The position numbers were made by a program, and so were the translations under genes. A stretch of 64,000 nt of DNA from Elusimicrobiota bacterium (lineage in GTDB: Bacteria; CAYTYR01; UBA6262). The stretch is from the NCBI GenBank assembly GCA_003153935.1, contig PMCA01000034.1, forward strand, positions 12,682-76,681, in the 5' to 3' direction. Under the pieces are notes generated by a model. That model worked only from the letters and a program-made list of their open reading frames with translations. It had not been told where the DNA came from and did not search any database. Below, in pieces: positions 53,608 through 63,634 of the stretch. How positions within the stretch are numbered: position 1 is the first letter of the stretch; each line of letters starts with the position of its first letter.

Positions 53608-54867
53608 ATGCAGTTGGAAGATAATAATGAAATAGAGATAGATCTGCGTAAATATACTAAAATTTTGAAGAAGCGTAAGAAACCCATTTTGATAGTCGCC
53701 ATAGTAGTTGCTGCCTTGACGTTTATCGTGAATCTCAGGGCCCCGAAATTATATGAAGCCGATGTGGTTTTTATAATTGCCGCCAATCCGGCCATTAAGG
53801 CTGATCTCACCGGCAAGATAGAAACTTTCGATATGCCAAATCTTTCTGTTGGCACCTATACTAAGCTTATCAATAATCCATTTATGGCGGCCAAGGTTAT
53901 CGGGGAGTTATCAAAACAGGATGGTTCTTTCAGTAAATTAACGCCGAAAGATTTAGCGGATATGAGTAGCTTGAGAGATATGCCGGGTACTTCATTAATG
54001 GAGCTATCTGTCCGCTATATTTCCCGGGAAGGGGCCGTTATTATAGCTAATACTCTGGCCAATGCGTTCATTGAAGAAACCGGAATGCTTGGCGATATGC
54101 CGCGCACGCAAGAATTATTTGCCGAAAAGCTTAAGAACTGGAAAAATAACTTGGAGAATGCGGAAAATAACCTAAGAAAATTTAATGCCAGCAGTAAGCT
54201 TGGAGTCTTAGATAGTAAAGTCAGCAATGTAACTTTTGAGATTGTCGGTAATGAGGATGCCGTAAGATACCTGGCGTCCGCTATTAAAGAGAATGAACAG
54301 CTATTGGTGCAAATTGACGACCAGCTGAAAGAACAACAACCAAGGCTGGTGACCAACAAGAGCATAACTGACGACCAGTTCCTGCAACAATTAAGCAAAG
54401 ATATTACCAAGGAACAGGCAACCAAACTGAACAGCCTTAAGGTAAGTAACGAGGAATTGAATCCTGTATATATGAATCTTATGCAACGCAAAGTGGATCT
54501 TATCCTGGAAATTGCCAACGATAAGGGAAAACTGGAAGGTTACCGGGAGAGTCTTAGTAGTTTGAAGAAAGAACTTGACGCCGCCAGTAAGGAATTGTCG
54601 GCGGAAAAAATCCAGCTAGAACAATTGAACCGCGAAGTGGACTTGTCAAAGGATACTTATAAACTGATCTCCCAGAAAAATGACGAATTGAGTATTACCT
54701 ACACTAAGGATCCGGGCTGGGTTAAAATCGTTCAGGAAGCTTATGCCTCGCCTTTCCCGGTAAGCCCCAGAATAAAGAAAAATACCTTGGTTGGCGGACT
54801 ATTTGGGTTGTTGTTGGGGATAGCGCTGGCATTATCCCTGGAATACTTCGGTTTAAACGAAGAATAA
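53608..54867 (+). CDS. Wzz/chain-length-determinant family protein
   Basis: A 419-residue protein with the two-helix Wzz topology: a basic N-terminal cytosolic end, a membrane helix at about 27-46, a large periplasmic domain with coiled-coil segments (about 165-210 and 300-345), and a C-terminal helix (about 390-410) preceded by the proline-rich P-F-P-V-S-P-R. Such proteins control polymer length or form part of export complexes. It has no tyrosine-kinase domain. The gene begins a new transcription unit after a consensus promoter. Confidence 0.88.
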   Translation: MQLEDNNEIEIDLRKYTKILKKRKKPILIVAIVVAALTFIVNLRAPKLYEADVVFIIAANPAIKADLTGKIETFDMPNLSVGTYTKLINNPFMAAKVIGELSKQDGSFSKLTPKDLADMSSLRDMPGTSLMELSVRYISREGAVIIANTLANAFIEETGMLGDMPRTQELFAEKLKNWKNNLENAENNLRKFNASSKLGVLDSKVSNVTFEIVGNEDAVRYLASAIKENEQLLVQIDDQLKEQQPRLVTNKSITDDQFLQQLSKDITKEQATKLNSLKVSNEELNPVYMNLMQRKVDLILEIANDKGKLEGYRESLSSLKKELDAASKELSAEKIQLEQLNREVDLSKDTYKLISQKNDELSITYTKDPGWVKIVQEAYASPFPVSPRIKKNTLVGGLFGLLLGIALALSLEYFGLNEE

Positions 54868-54889
54868 TATTTGGGGTTAAAAAGAACTT

Positions 54890-55468
54890 ATGGAAGTAAA
54901 CGACAAAGAATTAGTTATCTTGAAAGAGATTGCCATTAATCATTTACCAGACCAGAGGAAAATCGCTAAAAATTCGAGTTTTTCACTGGGGCTGGTAAAT
55001 TTGATTATTAAACGTCTGGTCAATAAGGGCCTGATCAAGACCAAACGCCTGAATAAAAAACGTATCCAGTATATCATGACCGCTAAGGGTTTTGCCGAGC
55101 AGACCAAAAAATCATACCACTATACTTTAGAAACCATAAAACAATTCAAATTAATGAATAAGAAAATACAGGATTTGGTGACTGGATGCCATAAGAAAGG
55201 TATCCGGGAGATTGTCATCCTGTCAGATATGGAACTCACGATAATGATCGAGATGGCTATTAAGTCCTCTAACCTGGACGATTTGCAGTGCCGGGTTATT
55301 AATAACCCGGCGGATTATCAACGGAGTAATGGATCCATTTTATTAACCGACGGGGCGAAGATGAACGGTCTCAAGAGCAGTAAAGATACTGCTGGCATAG
55401 ATATAATAGAATATTTGGCCCATAGCGGCAATGGCGGGCGGCAAGAGAATTTATCGGCAAAGCTATAA
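54890..55468 (+). CDS. Winged-helix regulator, EPS-associated MarR-like
   Basis: A 192-residue protein. The first ~70 residues are a winged helix (Q-R-K-I-A-K-N-S-S-F-S-L-G-L-V-N-L-I-I-K, then a basic wing K-T-K-R-L-N-K-K-R), close in layout to MarR-type regulators often found in exopolysaccharide loci. Residues about 75-190 form a second domain with R-E-I-V-I-L-S-D near 106 that may sense a ligand. It lies 23 bp after the Wzz-type gene and may regulate this cluster. Confidence 0.7.
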   Translation: MEVNDKELVILKEIAINHLPDQRKIAKNSSFSLGLVNLIIKRLVNKGLIKTKRLNKKRIQYIMTAKGFAEQTKKSYHYTLETIKQFKLMNKKIQDLVTGCHKKGIREIVILSDMELTIMIEMAIKSSNLDDLQCRVINNPADYQRSNGSILLTDGAKMNGLKSSKDTAGIDIIEYLAHSGNGGRQENLSAKL

Positions 55469-55491
55469 CAGTGAATACAAAGGATGTGACG

Positions 55492-56463
55492 ATGAAAATT
55501 TTAATAACTGGAGCAGCCGGATATATCGGGTCGGTGCTTACTAAAAACCTATTGGATCAAGGATACCAGGTCAGAGGTCTGGATTGCCTGAACTTTGGCG
55601 GAGAGTCCCTGCTGGGGGTTTACTCCCAACGGAATTTTGAGTTCCTTAAAGGAGATATTCGCAGAAAAGATGACGTGGTCAAGGCTTTACGGGGTGTTGA
55701 CGCGGTGGTGAACTTGGCGGCGATCGTGGGTGATCCGGCTTGCGCCAAACAACCCGAAGTAGCTAGAGAAACAAATTGGGAAGCGGCTAAAATGTTATTT
55801 GACCTCTCGCAAAAGTCCGGTCGGGTCAAGAGATTCGTTTCCGCTTCCACCTGCAGCAATTACGGTAAAATGTCCGGGACTGGTTACTTAAATGAAGAAT
55901 CCCCTTTGAATCCCGTATCTTTATACGCGGAACTTAAAGTGCAATTCGAGCGCTATATGTTAAGCGCGAAAAAAGTGAAGGGGTTTGCTACCACCTCCTT
56001 GCGGTTTGCCACCGCTTTTGGCCTGGCTCCGAGGATCAGGTTTGATCTGACCGTAAATGAGTTCGTTAAAGAAGCGGCCCTGGGCCGGGAACTGGTTATA
56101 TATGGTGAACAATTCTGGCGGCCATATTGCCATGTTTATGATATCGCTAGAGCCTGCCAGCTGGTATTGGAGAGCAATGTACAGAAAGTTGACCGGCAGG
56201 TATTTGGCGTAGGAGATACCAAGGAGAATTACCAGAAGAAAATGCTGGCTGAAGAGATCACTAAAATAATACCGGCGGCGAATATCCGTTTTGTCCATAA
56301 AAATGAAGACCCGCGCGATTATCGCGTGGATTTCAGTAAGATCCGGCGAACGCTGGGTTTTAAAATTGAGAGAAATGTACCATTTGGCATGCGCGAATTA
56401 TACGCCTGCATTAGAGACGGCATTATTCAAGAACCGGACTCCCAGCGCTATAAGAATGTGTAG
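55492..56463 (+). CDS. NAD-dependent epimerase/dehydratase (extended SDR)
   Basis: A 323-residue SDR with G-A-A-G-Y-I-G-S near the start, A-S-T-C-S-N-Y-G near residue 120 and Y-A-E-L-K near 145. A cysteine lies in the position often filled by Ser/Thr in front of the tyrosine. It resembles sugar-nucleotide reductases or epimerases of surface loci. It does not look like the LegB-type dehydratase expected upstream of LegC. ATG 55492 (AAGGA about 8 bases before) is preferred over GTG 55471. Confidence 0.75.
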   Translation: MKILITGAAGYIGSVLTKNLLDQGYQVRGLDCLNFGGESLLGVYSQRNFEFLKGDIRRKDDVVKALRGVDAVVNLAAIVGDPACAKQPEVARETNWEAAKMLFDLSQKSGRVKRFVSASTCSNYGKMSGTGYLNEESPLNPVSLYAELKVQFERYMLSAKKVKGFATTSLRFATAFGLAPRIRFDLTVNEFVKEAALGRELVIYGEQFWRPYCHVYDIARACQLVLESNVQKVDRQVFGVGDTKENYQKKMLAEEITKIIPAANIRFVHKNEDPRDYRVDFSKIRRTLGFKIERNVPFGMRELYACIRDGIIQEPDSQRYKNV

Positions 56464-56470
56464 GTAATTT

Positions 56471-57622
56471 ATGATCCTGCTTTCTGAGCCTTTTTTTGGC
56501 GGTAAGGAATGGAAATACGTCAAGGAATGTATCGATACTGCCTGGGTATCTACCGCCGGTAAATATGTGGAACGTTTTGAACGGGATATCTGCGCTTATA
56601 CCGGGGCGGCCAATGCCGTAGCCTGTATGAACGGCACTTCAGGTTTACAAATTGCGCTACTACTGGCCGGGGTTAAACCTGGAGACGAAGTTATTGTTCC
56701 CACTTTGACTTTTATCGCTCCGGTCAACGCGATTCGTTACGTACAGGCGGAACCGGTCTTTATGGATTGCGATGACTATATGAATATTTCCGCGGAGAAA
56801 TTGGACGAGTTCTGCCGGCGGGAATGTCTGCTTACCAAAGCCGGGTTAAAGAACAAGAAAAGCGGGAAAATAATTAAAGCCGTGATCCCGGTGCATATTT
56901 TCGGTAATCCTTGCCTCCTTGATCTGATCATGAAGACCGCGGGTAAATATAAATTGAAGGTGATTGAAGACGCAACTGAAAGCCTGGGTACGTATTTTAC
57001 TTCAGGCAAATATGTGAACAAGTTTACCGGCACTATAGGAGATTTTGGAGTTTTTTCATTTAACGGGAATAAGATCATTACTACCGGGGGCGGAGGCATG
57101 ATCGTGTCCTGTAACCGCCGGGAAGCGGAACAGGCTAAGTATCTTACCACGCAAGCCAAAGATGATCCTATTAGATATGTGCACCATCAGATCGGTTATA
57201 ACTTCCGTCTAACTAATATTCAGGCCGCTTTGGGCGTGGCCCAACTGGAGCAATTGGAGCGGTTTATTCAAATAAAGAAAAAAAATTATAAGCTTTATGA
57301 AAAAGGTTTAGAAAATATCGCAGGATTGACCTTGCTGGGGGTGCCGGCGGAAACTCGGCCTAATTACTGGTTTTACTCGTTGCTGGTTGACAAAAAAGCA
57401 TTTGGTTTGGACCGGGAGCAATTAATGAAAAAATTGCAGGAAAAGAAGATCCAGGCCAGGCCGATATGGTATTTAAACCACTGGCAAAAGCCTTATCGTC
57501 ATAATCAAAGCTACAAAATAGAGAAAGCCTGCTGGTATTGGGAGCGGGTATTGAATATACCCTGTTCCACAGGATTGAAGCCGCAGGAAATTCAGAGCGT
57601 GATCACGGCGATCACCCGCTAA
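56471..57622 (+). CDS. legC: LegC-family sugar-nucleotide aminotransferase
   Basis: A 383-residue DegT/DnrJ/EryC1/StrS enzyme with G-T-S-G-L-Q near residue 56, the PLP lysine in S-F-N-G-N-K-I-I-T-T-G-G-G-G near 201 and V-W/Y-H-H-Q-I-G-Y-N-F-R-L-T-N near 241. The F-N-G-N-K motif is the form seen in LegC aminotransferases, which aminate the C4 keto group in the legionaminic acid route. The genes that follow fit this pathway, but LegB, the dehydratase before it, is not in the window. Confidence 0.85.
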   Translation: MILLSEPFFGGKEWKYVKECIDTAWVSTAGKYVERFERDICAYTGAANAVACMNGTSGLQIALLLAGVKPGDEVIVPTLTFIAPVNAIRYVQAEPVFMDCDDYMNISAEKLDEFCRRECLLTKAGLKNKKSGKIIKAVIPVHIFGNPCLLDLIMKTAGKYKLKVIEDATESLGTYFTSGKYVNKFTGTIGDFGVFSFNGNKIITTGGGGMIVSCNRREAEQAKYLTTQAKDDPIRYVHHQIGYNFRLTNIQAALGVAQLEQLERFIQIKKKNYKLYEKGLENIAGLTLLGVPAETRPNYWFYSLLVDKKAFGLDREQLMKKLQEKKIQARPIWYLNHWQKPYRHNQSYKIEKACWYWERVLNIPCSTGLKPQEIQSVITAITR

Positions 57623-57631
57623 GGGACTGTT

Positions 57632-58690
57632 ATGGAAAAAATACAAAAGATATTTATAAAACCCGACAGGAACATCAATGCGGCCTTGAAACAGATCGAC
57701 GAATCGGCGGAGAAGATCCTGGTCGTAGTAGGGCCCCATGACCAGCTGATAGGCACCCTGACTGACGGTGATATAAGGCGTTGGATCTTAAAGGGGGGAA
57801 GTCTGCAGGTTCCTGTATCCAGGGTAATGAATAGAACTCCGCGTTGCCTGAGAGAAGGATATACGGCTGACGAAGCTAAAAAATTAATGGTTACCAATAA
57901 GATCGAATGCCTCCCGGTGGTTAATAAAGCTGGAGTGGTAATTTCCGCTATCCGTTGGGTAGAGTTATTTGAAACCAGGTTCACTAAACACAGTACAATT
58001 GACGCGCCCGTAGTGATCATGGCTGGCGGTGAAGGTACACGCCTGGCGCCTTTTACCAAAGTTTTGCCGAAACCGCTATTACCGGTGGGTGAACAGCCGA
58101 TCATTACCTTGATCATAGATAAGTTTGTCGAGTTTGGCTGCGAGAAGTTTTACCTGTCATTGAACTATAAAGCCAGCATTATTAAAGCTTATTTTCACGA
58201 CCTGCATCCTAAATATCATCTGGAATATATCTATGAGGAAGAGCCGCGGGGGACTGCGGGCAGCCTGCAGATGATGAAAAAGACCCTGAAAACTTCTTTT
58301 TTTGTCAGTAATTGCGATATTTTAATTAACGCGGATTATGCCGATATCCTGCACTTTCACCAAACCAGAGGGAACGCCATTACTTTAGTCGGTTCGGTGA
58401 AACACTATGTTATCCCGTACGGGGTGTGCGAAATAGGCGCCAAAGGGGTATTAAAGAAAATCCAGGAAAAACCGGAACAGGATTTACTGGTGAATACAGG
58501 CTTATATATTCTGGAACCGGAAGTACTTAAGGATATCCCAGTACGCGGCGTGTATCATATCACCGATCTTATCAGCAAGTATTTGCGCCGTAACAAAAAG
58601 GTAGGGGTTTATCCGGTTTCAGAAAAATCGTGGTTGGATATGGGCCAGTGGGAGGCTCTGCAGGATATGGTAAAAAGGCTGGGAGTATAA
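57632..58690 (+). CDS. ptmE: CBS-domain nucleotidyltransferase, PtmE-like
   Basis: A 352-residue protein with a tandem CBS pair (about residues 1-118, with G-T-L-T-D-G-D-I-R-R-W near 45) fused to a nucleotidyltransferase (G-G-E-G-T-R-L-A-P-F near 132, K-P-L-L-P-V-G near 148). This architecture is that of PtmE, the glucosamine-1-phosphate guanylyltransferase that starts the GDP-linked legionaminic acid pathway. Position between LegC- and NeuD-like genes supports this, although nucleotide specificity cannot be proven from sequence. Confidence 0.85.
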   Translation: MEKIQKIFIKPDRNINAALKQIDESAEKILVVVGPHDQLIGTLTDGDIRRWILKGGSLQVPVSRVMNRTPRCLREGYTADEAKKLMVTNKIECLPVVNKAGVVISAIRWVELFETRFTKHSTIDAPVVIMAGGEGTRLAPFTKVLPKPLLPVGEQPIITLIIDKFVEFGCEKFYLSLNYKASIIKAYFHDLHPKYHLEYIYEEEPRGTAGSLQMMKKTLKTSFFVSNCDILINADYADILHFHQTRGNAITLVGSVKHYVIPYGVCEIGAKGVLKKIQEKPEQDLLVNTGLYILEPEVLKDIPVRGVYHITDLISKYLRRNKKVGVYPVSEKSWLDMGQWEALQDMVKRLGV

Positions 58691-58691
58691 T

Positions 58692-59339
58692 ATGAGTAAA
58701 ATACTCTTAATAGGCGCCGGCGGTCATTGCCGGGTAGTTCTGGATACTTTGTTTTTACTAAAAAATTATCAGGTTACCGGTATTATTGATCGGCAGGATA
58801 AGATGGGGCAAAACCTATTTGGAGTCCCAGTAGTTGGCACAGACGATAAGTTAAAAGCCTTCCGGGAAAAGGGAATTAAGTATTGCTTTATAACAGTCGG
58901 CAGTGTTGGGGATCCAGCCCTGAGAGTGGCCCTTGGCCGGAAAGTGATAAAAATGGGGTTTCAATGTCCCAATATCATCAGTCCGGCGGCTGTTGTGTCA
59001 AAATTCGCAGAAATGGGTACGGGTAATTTCGTTGCTCCTGGAGTGGTGATCGGCCCCGGAACGGTGTTGGGTAATAACTGTATAATCAATACCGGAGTTG
59101 TAGTAGACCATGATTGCCGGCTGGGAGATTACGTTCATTTGGCTCCCGGGGTTACCATCAGCGGCGGGGTAAAGATCGGGGATCATAGCCATGTTGGCAC
59201 CGGAGCCTGTGTGATCCAGGGAATAACTATCGGTACTGATGTGCTGATAGGCGCGGGCAGCGTGGTAGTGGGAAACATTGGCAATAAGATCATAGCCTAC
59301 GGCAATCCCTGCCGGAAAGTTAGAAAAAATAATGGGTAA
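58692..59339 (+). CDS. NeuD/PglD-family acetyltransferase
   Basis: A 215-residue protein with an N-terminal Rossmann-like domain (G-A-G-G-H near residue 8) and C-terminal hexapeptide repeats forming a left-handed beta helix (D-H-D-C near 139, then G-V-T-I-S-G-G-V-K-I-G). In this gene order it could be the N-acetyltransferase (LegH role) acting after LegC, or a sialic-acid O-acetyltransferase. It overlaps the next gene by 8 bases. Confidence 0.85.
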   Translation: MSKILLIGAGGHCRVVLDTLFLLKNYQVTGIIDRQDKMGQNLFGVPVVGTDDKLKAFREKGIKYCFITVGSVGDPALRVALGRKVIKMGFQCPNIISPAAVVSKFAEMGTGNFVAPGVVIGPGTVLGNNCIINTGVVVDHDCRLGDYVHLAPGVTISGGVKIGDHSHVGTGACVIQGITIGTDVLIGAGSVVVGNIGNKIIAYGNPCRKVRKNNG

Positions 59340-60336
59340 AGTATTTGTTATCGCGGAAGCAGGCGTAAATCATAATGGTTCGCTGAGACTGGCGCGTAAA
59401 ATGGTGGCGGCAGCGGCCAGGGCCGGAGCCGATGCGGTAAAATTCCAGACGTTCAGGGCTGACGAACTGGTCTCCGCGAATTCGCCTAAGGCGCCTTACC
59501 AGCAAAGAACTACCTCAGCGGATGAAAACCAGCTGGAAATGCTGCAGCGACTGGAGCTTAAGGAAGAAGCGTTCAAGTCTCTTATAAAGTACTGCCATAG
59601 TCAGCGAATATCTTTTATCTCGTCTCCTTTTGACCTGCCAAGCATCGAACTATTATCCCGGTTAGGAGTGCGCACTTTAAAAATACCGTCCGGTGAGATC
59701 ACTAATGTGCCCTATTTAAGAAAAATAGGCGCTTTGAAAAAGAAAATAATTCTCTCTACGGGCATGGCTACTTTAGCTGAAATTAAACAGGCTTTAGTTT
59801 TATTAAAGCGTGCCGGGACAAGGAAAAAGGATATTATCGTCCTGCACTGCCACTCCGAATATCCTACTCCCATGAACCTGGTTAATCTTAAAGTAATGCC
59901 CGCGCTGAAGAAAGCTCTCGGAGTGGAAGTGGGGTACTCAGACCATACTGTGGGAATTGAGATCCCGATCGCCGCTGCCGCCTTAGGAGCAATGGTAATA
60001 GAGAAACATTTTACCCTTAGCCGGAAACTGAAAGGCCCCGATCACCAGGCCAGCATAGAACCGTCGGAACTGGCAGCTATGGTCAGGGCTATCAGGAATG
60101 TGGAAAAGGCGCTGGGTAATACGGTCAAGAAGCCAAGCGCCGCTGAGAAAATAAATATGAGGGTAGTGAGGAAAAGCATAGTAGCGGCGGGAGATATTTT
60201 CCGTGGCGAGAAGTTCAGTGAACAGAATCTTACTCTTAAGCGTCCCGGGACCGGTTTGTCCCCGTTACTCTGGGATAAAGTGCTGGGCCTGACCGCCCGG
60301 CGGGATTTTAGGAAAGACGAGCTGATAACCCTATGA
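59332..60336 (+). CDS. legI: N-acetylneuraminate/legionaminate synthase (NeuB/LegI)
   Basis: A 334-residue enzyme with I-A-E-A-G-V-N-H-N-G near the start, K-F-Q-T-F near residue 42, G-Y-S-D-H-T near 201, E-K-H-F-T-L near 223 and G-P-D-H-Q-A-S near 234, plus a C-terminal SAF domain (R-K-S-I-V-A). It condenses PEP with a hexosamine-derived sugar. Unlike the NeuB-cupin protein at 45929, all standard barrel motifs are present. It overlaps the NeuC-like gene by ATGA. Confidence 0.92.
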   Translation: MGKVFVIAEAGVNHNGSLRLARKMVAAAARAGADAVKFQTFRADELVSANSPKAPYQQRTTSADENQLEMLQRLELKEEAFKSLIKYCHSQRISFISSPFDLPSIELLSRLGVRTLKIPSGEITNVPYLRKIGALKKKIILSTGMATLAEIKQALVLLKRAGTRKKDIIVLHCHSEYPTPMNLVNLKVMPALKKALGVEVGYSDHTVGIEIPIAAAALGAMVIEKHFTLSRKLKGPDHQASIEPSELAAMVRAIRNVEKALGNTVKKPSAAEKINMRVVRKSIVAAGDIFRGEKFSEQNLTLKRPGTGLSPLLWDKVLGLTARRDFRKDELITL

Positions 60337-61493
60337 GAAAAAAGATATGCGTAGTGACCGGAGGCCGCGCCGAATATGGGCTTCTCTATCCGTTGTTGCA
60401 AAAAATAAAGGCAAAAAAGTCCTTTGACCTGTCAGTTGTTGCCACCGGTATGCATCTGGAAAAGGCTTTCGGTCTCACCTACAGGGAAATTGAAAAAGAC
60501 GGTTTTAAGATCAGAGAAAAGGTATCTCTGCGACTGGTTGATGATTCGCCGGCCGGGATACTGCGGTCTATGGGGTTGGCTTTAGCGGGGTTTGGTGAAG
60601 CCTTAAAACGGATCAAACCTGATCTGGTGCTTGTATTGGGTGATCGTTTTGAGATATTCTGCGCCGCTACCGCGGCTCATGTGAGCCGCATTCCACTTGT
60701 TCATATACACGGTGGGGAGAGCACTGAAGGCGCTTTTGACGACGCTTTTCGCCATGCCATTACAAAAATGAGCATTATACATTTTACTTCCGCCAAAAAA
60801 TACCGTAACCGGGTGATCCAGCTGGGAGAAGATCCCCGCCGCGTGTTTAATGTCGGCGCCTTAGGGCTGGATAATATCAAGCAACTGCCATTATTGGACA
60901 AAAAGAAAGTAGAAGACAAGTTTCGTTTCAAATTCAAAAAACACAATCTTTTGGTTACTTATCATCCGGTGACTCTGGAAAATGACCGGCAAGGAAAAGG
61001 GTTTGCTGAACTTCTTAAGGTGTTGGACCGGCGACCTGACACCTTGTTGATCTTTACTAAGGCCAACGCTGATACGAACGGACGGGTGATCAACCGGATG
61101 ATCGATGATTATGTCAATCGTAATGCGGATAAGGCCGTGGCGTTTGCCGCACTGGGCAGGGTTGGGTATCTATCTACCATGAAGTATGTAGAAGCTGTGG
61201 TCGGGAATTCTTCGAGCGGTATAATCGAAGCCTCCAGCTTCAAGATCGGCACGATCAATATCGGGGACCGGCAAAAAGGACGTATCCAGGCAGATAGTGT
61301 GATCAATTGCGGTACCACAGCGGCCGAGATCACCGATGCTTTCAGAAAGCTTTATTCCCCGGAGTTTCAAAAAAAGCTTAACGCAGTGCGCAGCCCTTAT
61401 GGAGACGGGAAAACCGCTGACCGCATGGTCCAAGTTTTGGAGTCTATCCCTCTTAAGGGTTTGCTAAAAAAATCATTTCATGATTTACGATAA
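60333..61493 (+). CDS. legG: Hydrolysing UDP/GDP-N-acetylglucosamine 2-epimerase (NeuC/LegG)
   Basis: A 386-residue NeuC-type protein with V-T-G-G-R-A-E-Y-G near residue 8, H-I-H-G-G-E near 124 and V-G-N-S-S-S-G-I-I-E near 289. NeuC-type enzymes release the nucleotide and epimerise C2, providing the sugar for NeuB/LegI. Together with the previous three genes it forms a compact nonulosonate module. No CMP-sugar synthetase (NeuA/LegF) is seen in the window. Confidence 0.92.
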   Translation: MRKKICVVTGGRAEYGLLYPLLQKIKAKKSFDLSVVATGMHLEKAFGLTYREIEKDGFKIREKVSLRLVDDSPAGILRSMGLALAGFGEALKRIKPDLVLVLGDRFEIFCAATAAHVSRIPLVHIHGGESTEGAFDDAFRHAITKMSIIHFTSAKKYRNRVIQLGEDPRRVFNVGALGLDNIKQLPLLDKKKVEDKFRFKFKKHNLLVTYHPVTLENDRQGKGFAELLKVLDRRPDTLLIFTKANADTNGRVINRMIDDYVNRNADKAVAFAALGRVGYLSTMKYVEAVVGNSSSGIIEASSFKIGTINIGDRQKGRIQADSVINCGTTAAEITDAFRKLYSPEFQKKLNAVRSPYGDGKTADRMVQVLESIPLKGLLKKSFHDLR

Positions 61494-62441
<948 letters not shown>

Positions 62442-62465
62442 TAAAACAGAAAGGAAAGCAGCGGC

Positions 62466-63620
62466 ATGATAAATTTTGATTTTAGGATTTCTACGCACCT
62501 GCATTATGGTGCAGGAGTAAGCGAAAAATTAGGAGAAGAGATCAAAAAACTGGGTTATGCCCGGGTCGCCGCCGTTGTCGATCAGGGAGTATTCAACCAT
62601 CCCCAGATACTCAAGGCCCTGGACAGCGTAAAGCAAGCCGGCATTGAACTGGAAATTTTCAAGAATACGGCGATGGAGCCGACTTACTCTTACCTGGAGA
62701 ATTTCAGGAAGAATTTCACCGGCAAGACTTATGACGGCCTTATCGGCATTGGCGGCGGCAGCGCCCTGGACCTTACCAAGGGCCTGGCAGTACTGCTTAC
62801 CAATGAAGGCGAGGCCCTTTCTTTCCGCGGATTTCCCCAGTTGAAGCAAAAGCCCTTACCTGTCCTGGCGGTACCAACTACCGCCGGTACCGGCAGTGAA
62901 GTAACTTTTAACGCGGTTTTCACTGAAGAAAAGGAAAAAAAGAAACTAGGGATAAACTCCTGGGCTAACTTTCCGGTAGGGGCATTTATTGATCCGCTTA
63001 TTACGGTAAATTGTCCGAAAAATGTCACAGTTTCAGCCGGGGCCGATGCCCTGGTCCATACTTTGGAGAGCTATGTGCATAAGAACCATACGCCGGTGTC
63101 CAGGATGTATTCTTTGCGGGCTTTCCAGTTACTGTATAATAATCTGATCAAAGTGTTAAAGGAGCCGGCTGATGTTGAAATCAGGGGAAATATTGCGCTG
63201 GGCGCCTACCTTGCAGGGGTGGCGCTTATTAATTCCGGGTCGGGTCCATCCGGGGCGTTCTCCTATCCGCTGGGTGCCGTATACAAAGTCCCGCACGGTT
63301 ATGCCGGGGCCATGTTCCTGCCTTCCATAACCAATATCAATATACGGAAAGGTTACCAGGATTACGCGGCTCTGTACGATCTGATCGAAGGGGTTGATGC
63401 TTCTATATCCCTGAAAGAAAAAAATATCAAATTCGGCGATAAAATACAATTACTTATGGATACACTGGAAGTGCCGCAGAAACTTAGTCATTATAAACTA
63501 GGTCCGGCGGATGTGGATTTTATGATCGGCCAGCATGACGTGCTGAAAGCGGCTATTGCCCAGAATCCTATTGAGATCACCAAGGAAGAAACAGCTGTAT
63601 TAATGAAAAATCTTGCCTAA
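62466..63620 (+). CDS. Iron-containing alcohol dehydrogenase, KdnB-like
   Basis: A 384-residue group III dehydrogenase with G-G-G-S-A-L-D near residue 98, T-T-A-G-T-G-S-E near 140 and metal ligands D-A-L-V-H-T-L-E-S-Y-V-H near 198-209 and V-P-H-G-Y near 278. Directly downstream is a KdnA-like aminotransferase. KdnB (Shewanella) oxidises the C8 hydroxyl of Kdo so that KdnA can aminate it, giving 8-amino-3,8-dideoxy-octulosonate. The pairing suggests this role; other sugar or polyol substrates remain possible. Confidence 0.78.
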   Translation: MINFDFRISTHLHYGAGVSEKLGEEIKKLGYARVAAVVDQGVFNHPQILKALDSVKQAGIELEIFKNTAMEPTYSYLENFRKNFTGKTYDGLIGIGGGSALDLTKGLAVLLTNEGEALSFRGFPQLKQKPLPVLAVPTTAGTGSEVTFNAVFTEEKEKKKLGINSWANFPVGAFIDPLITVNCPKNVTVSAGADALVHTLESYVHKNHTPVSRMYSLRAFQLLYNNLIKVLKEPADVEIRGNIALGAYLAGVALINSGSGPSGAFSYPLGAVYKVPHGYAGAMFLPSITNINIRKGYQDYAALYDLIEGVDASISLKEKNIKFGDKIQLLMDTLEVPQKLSHYKLGPADVDFMIGQHDVLKAAIAQNPIEITKEETAVLMKNLA

Positions 63621-63634
63621 AGGAGACTAAAAAA

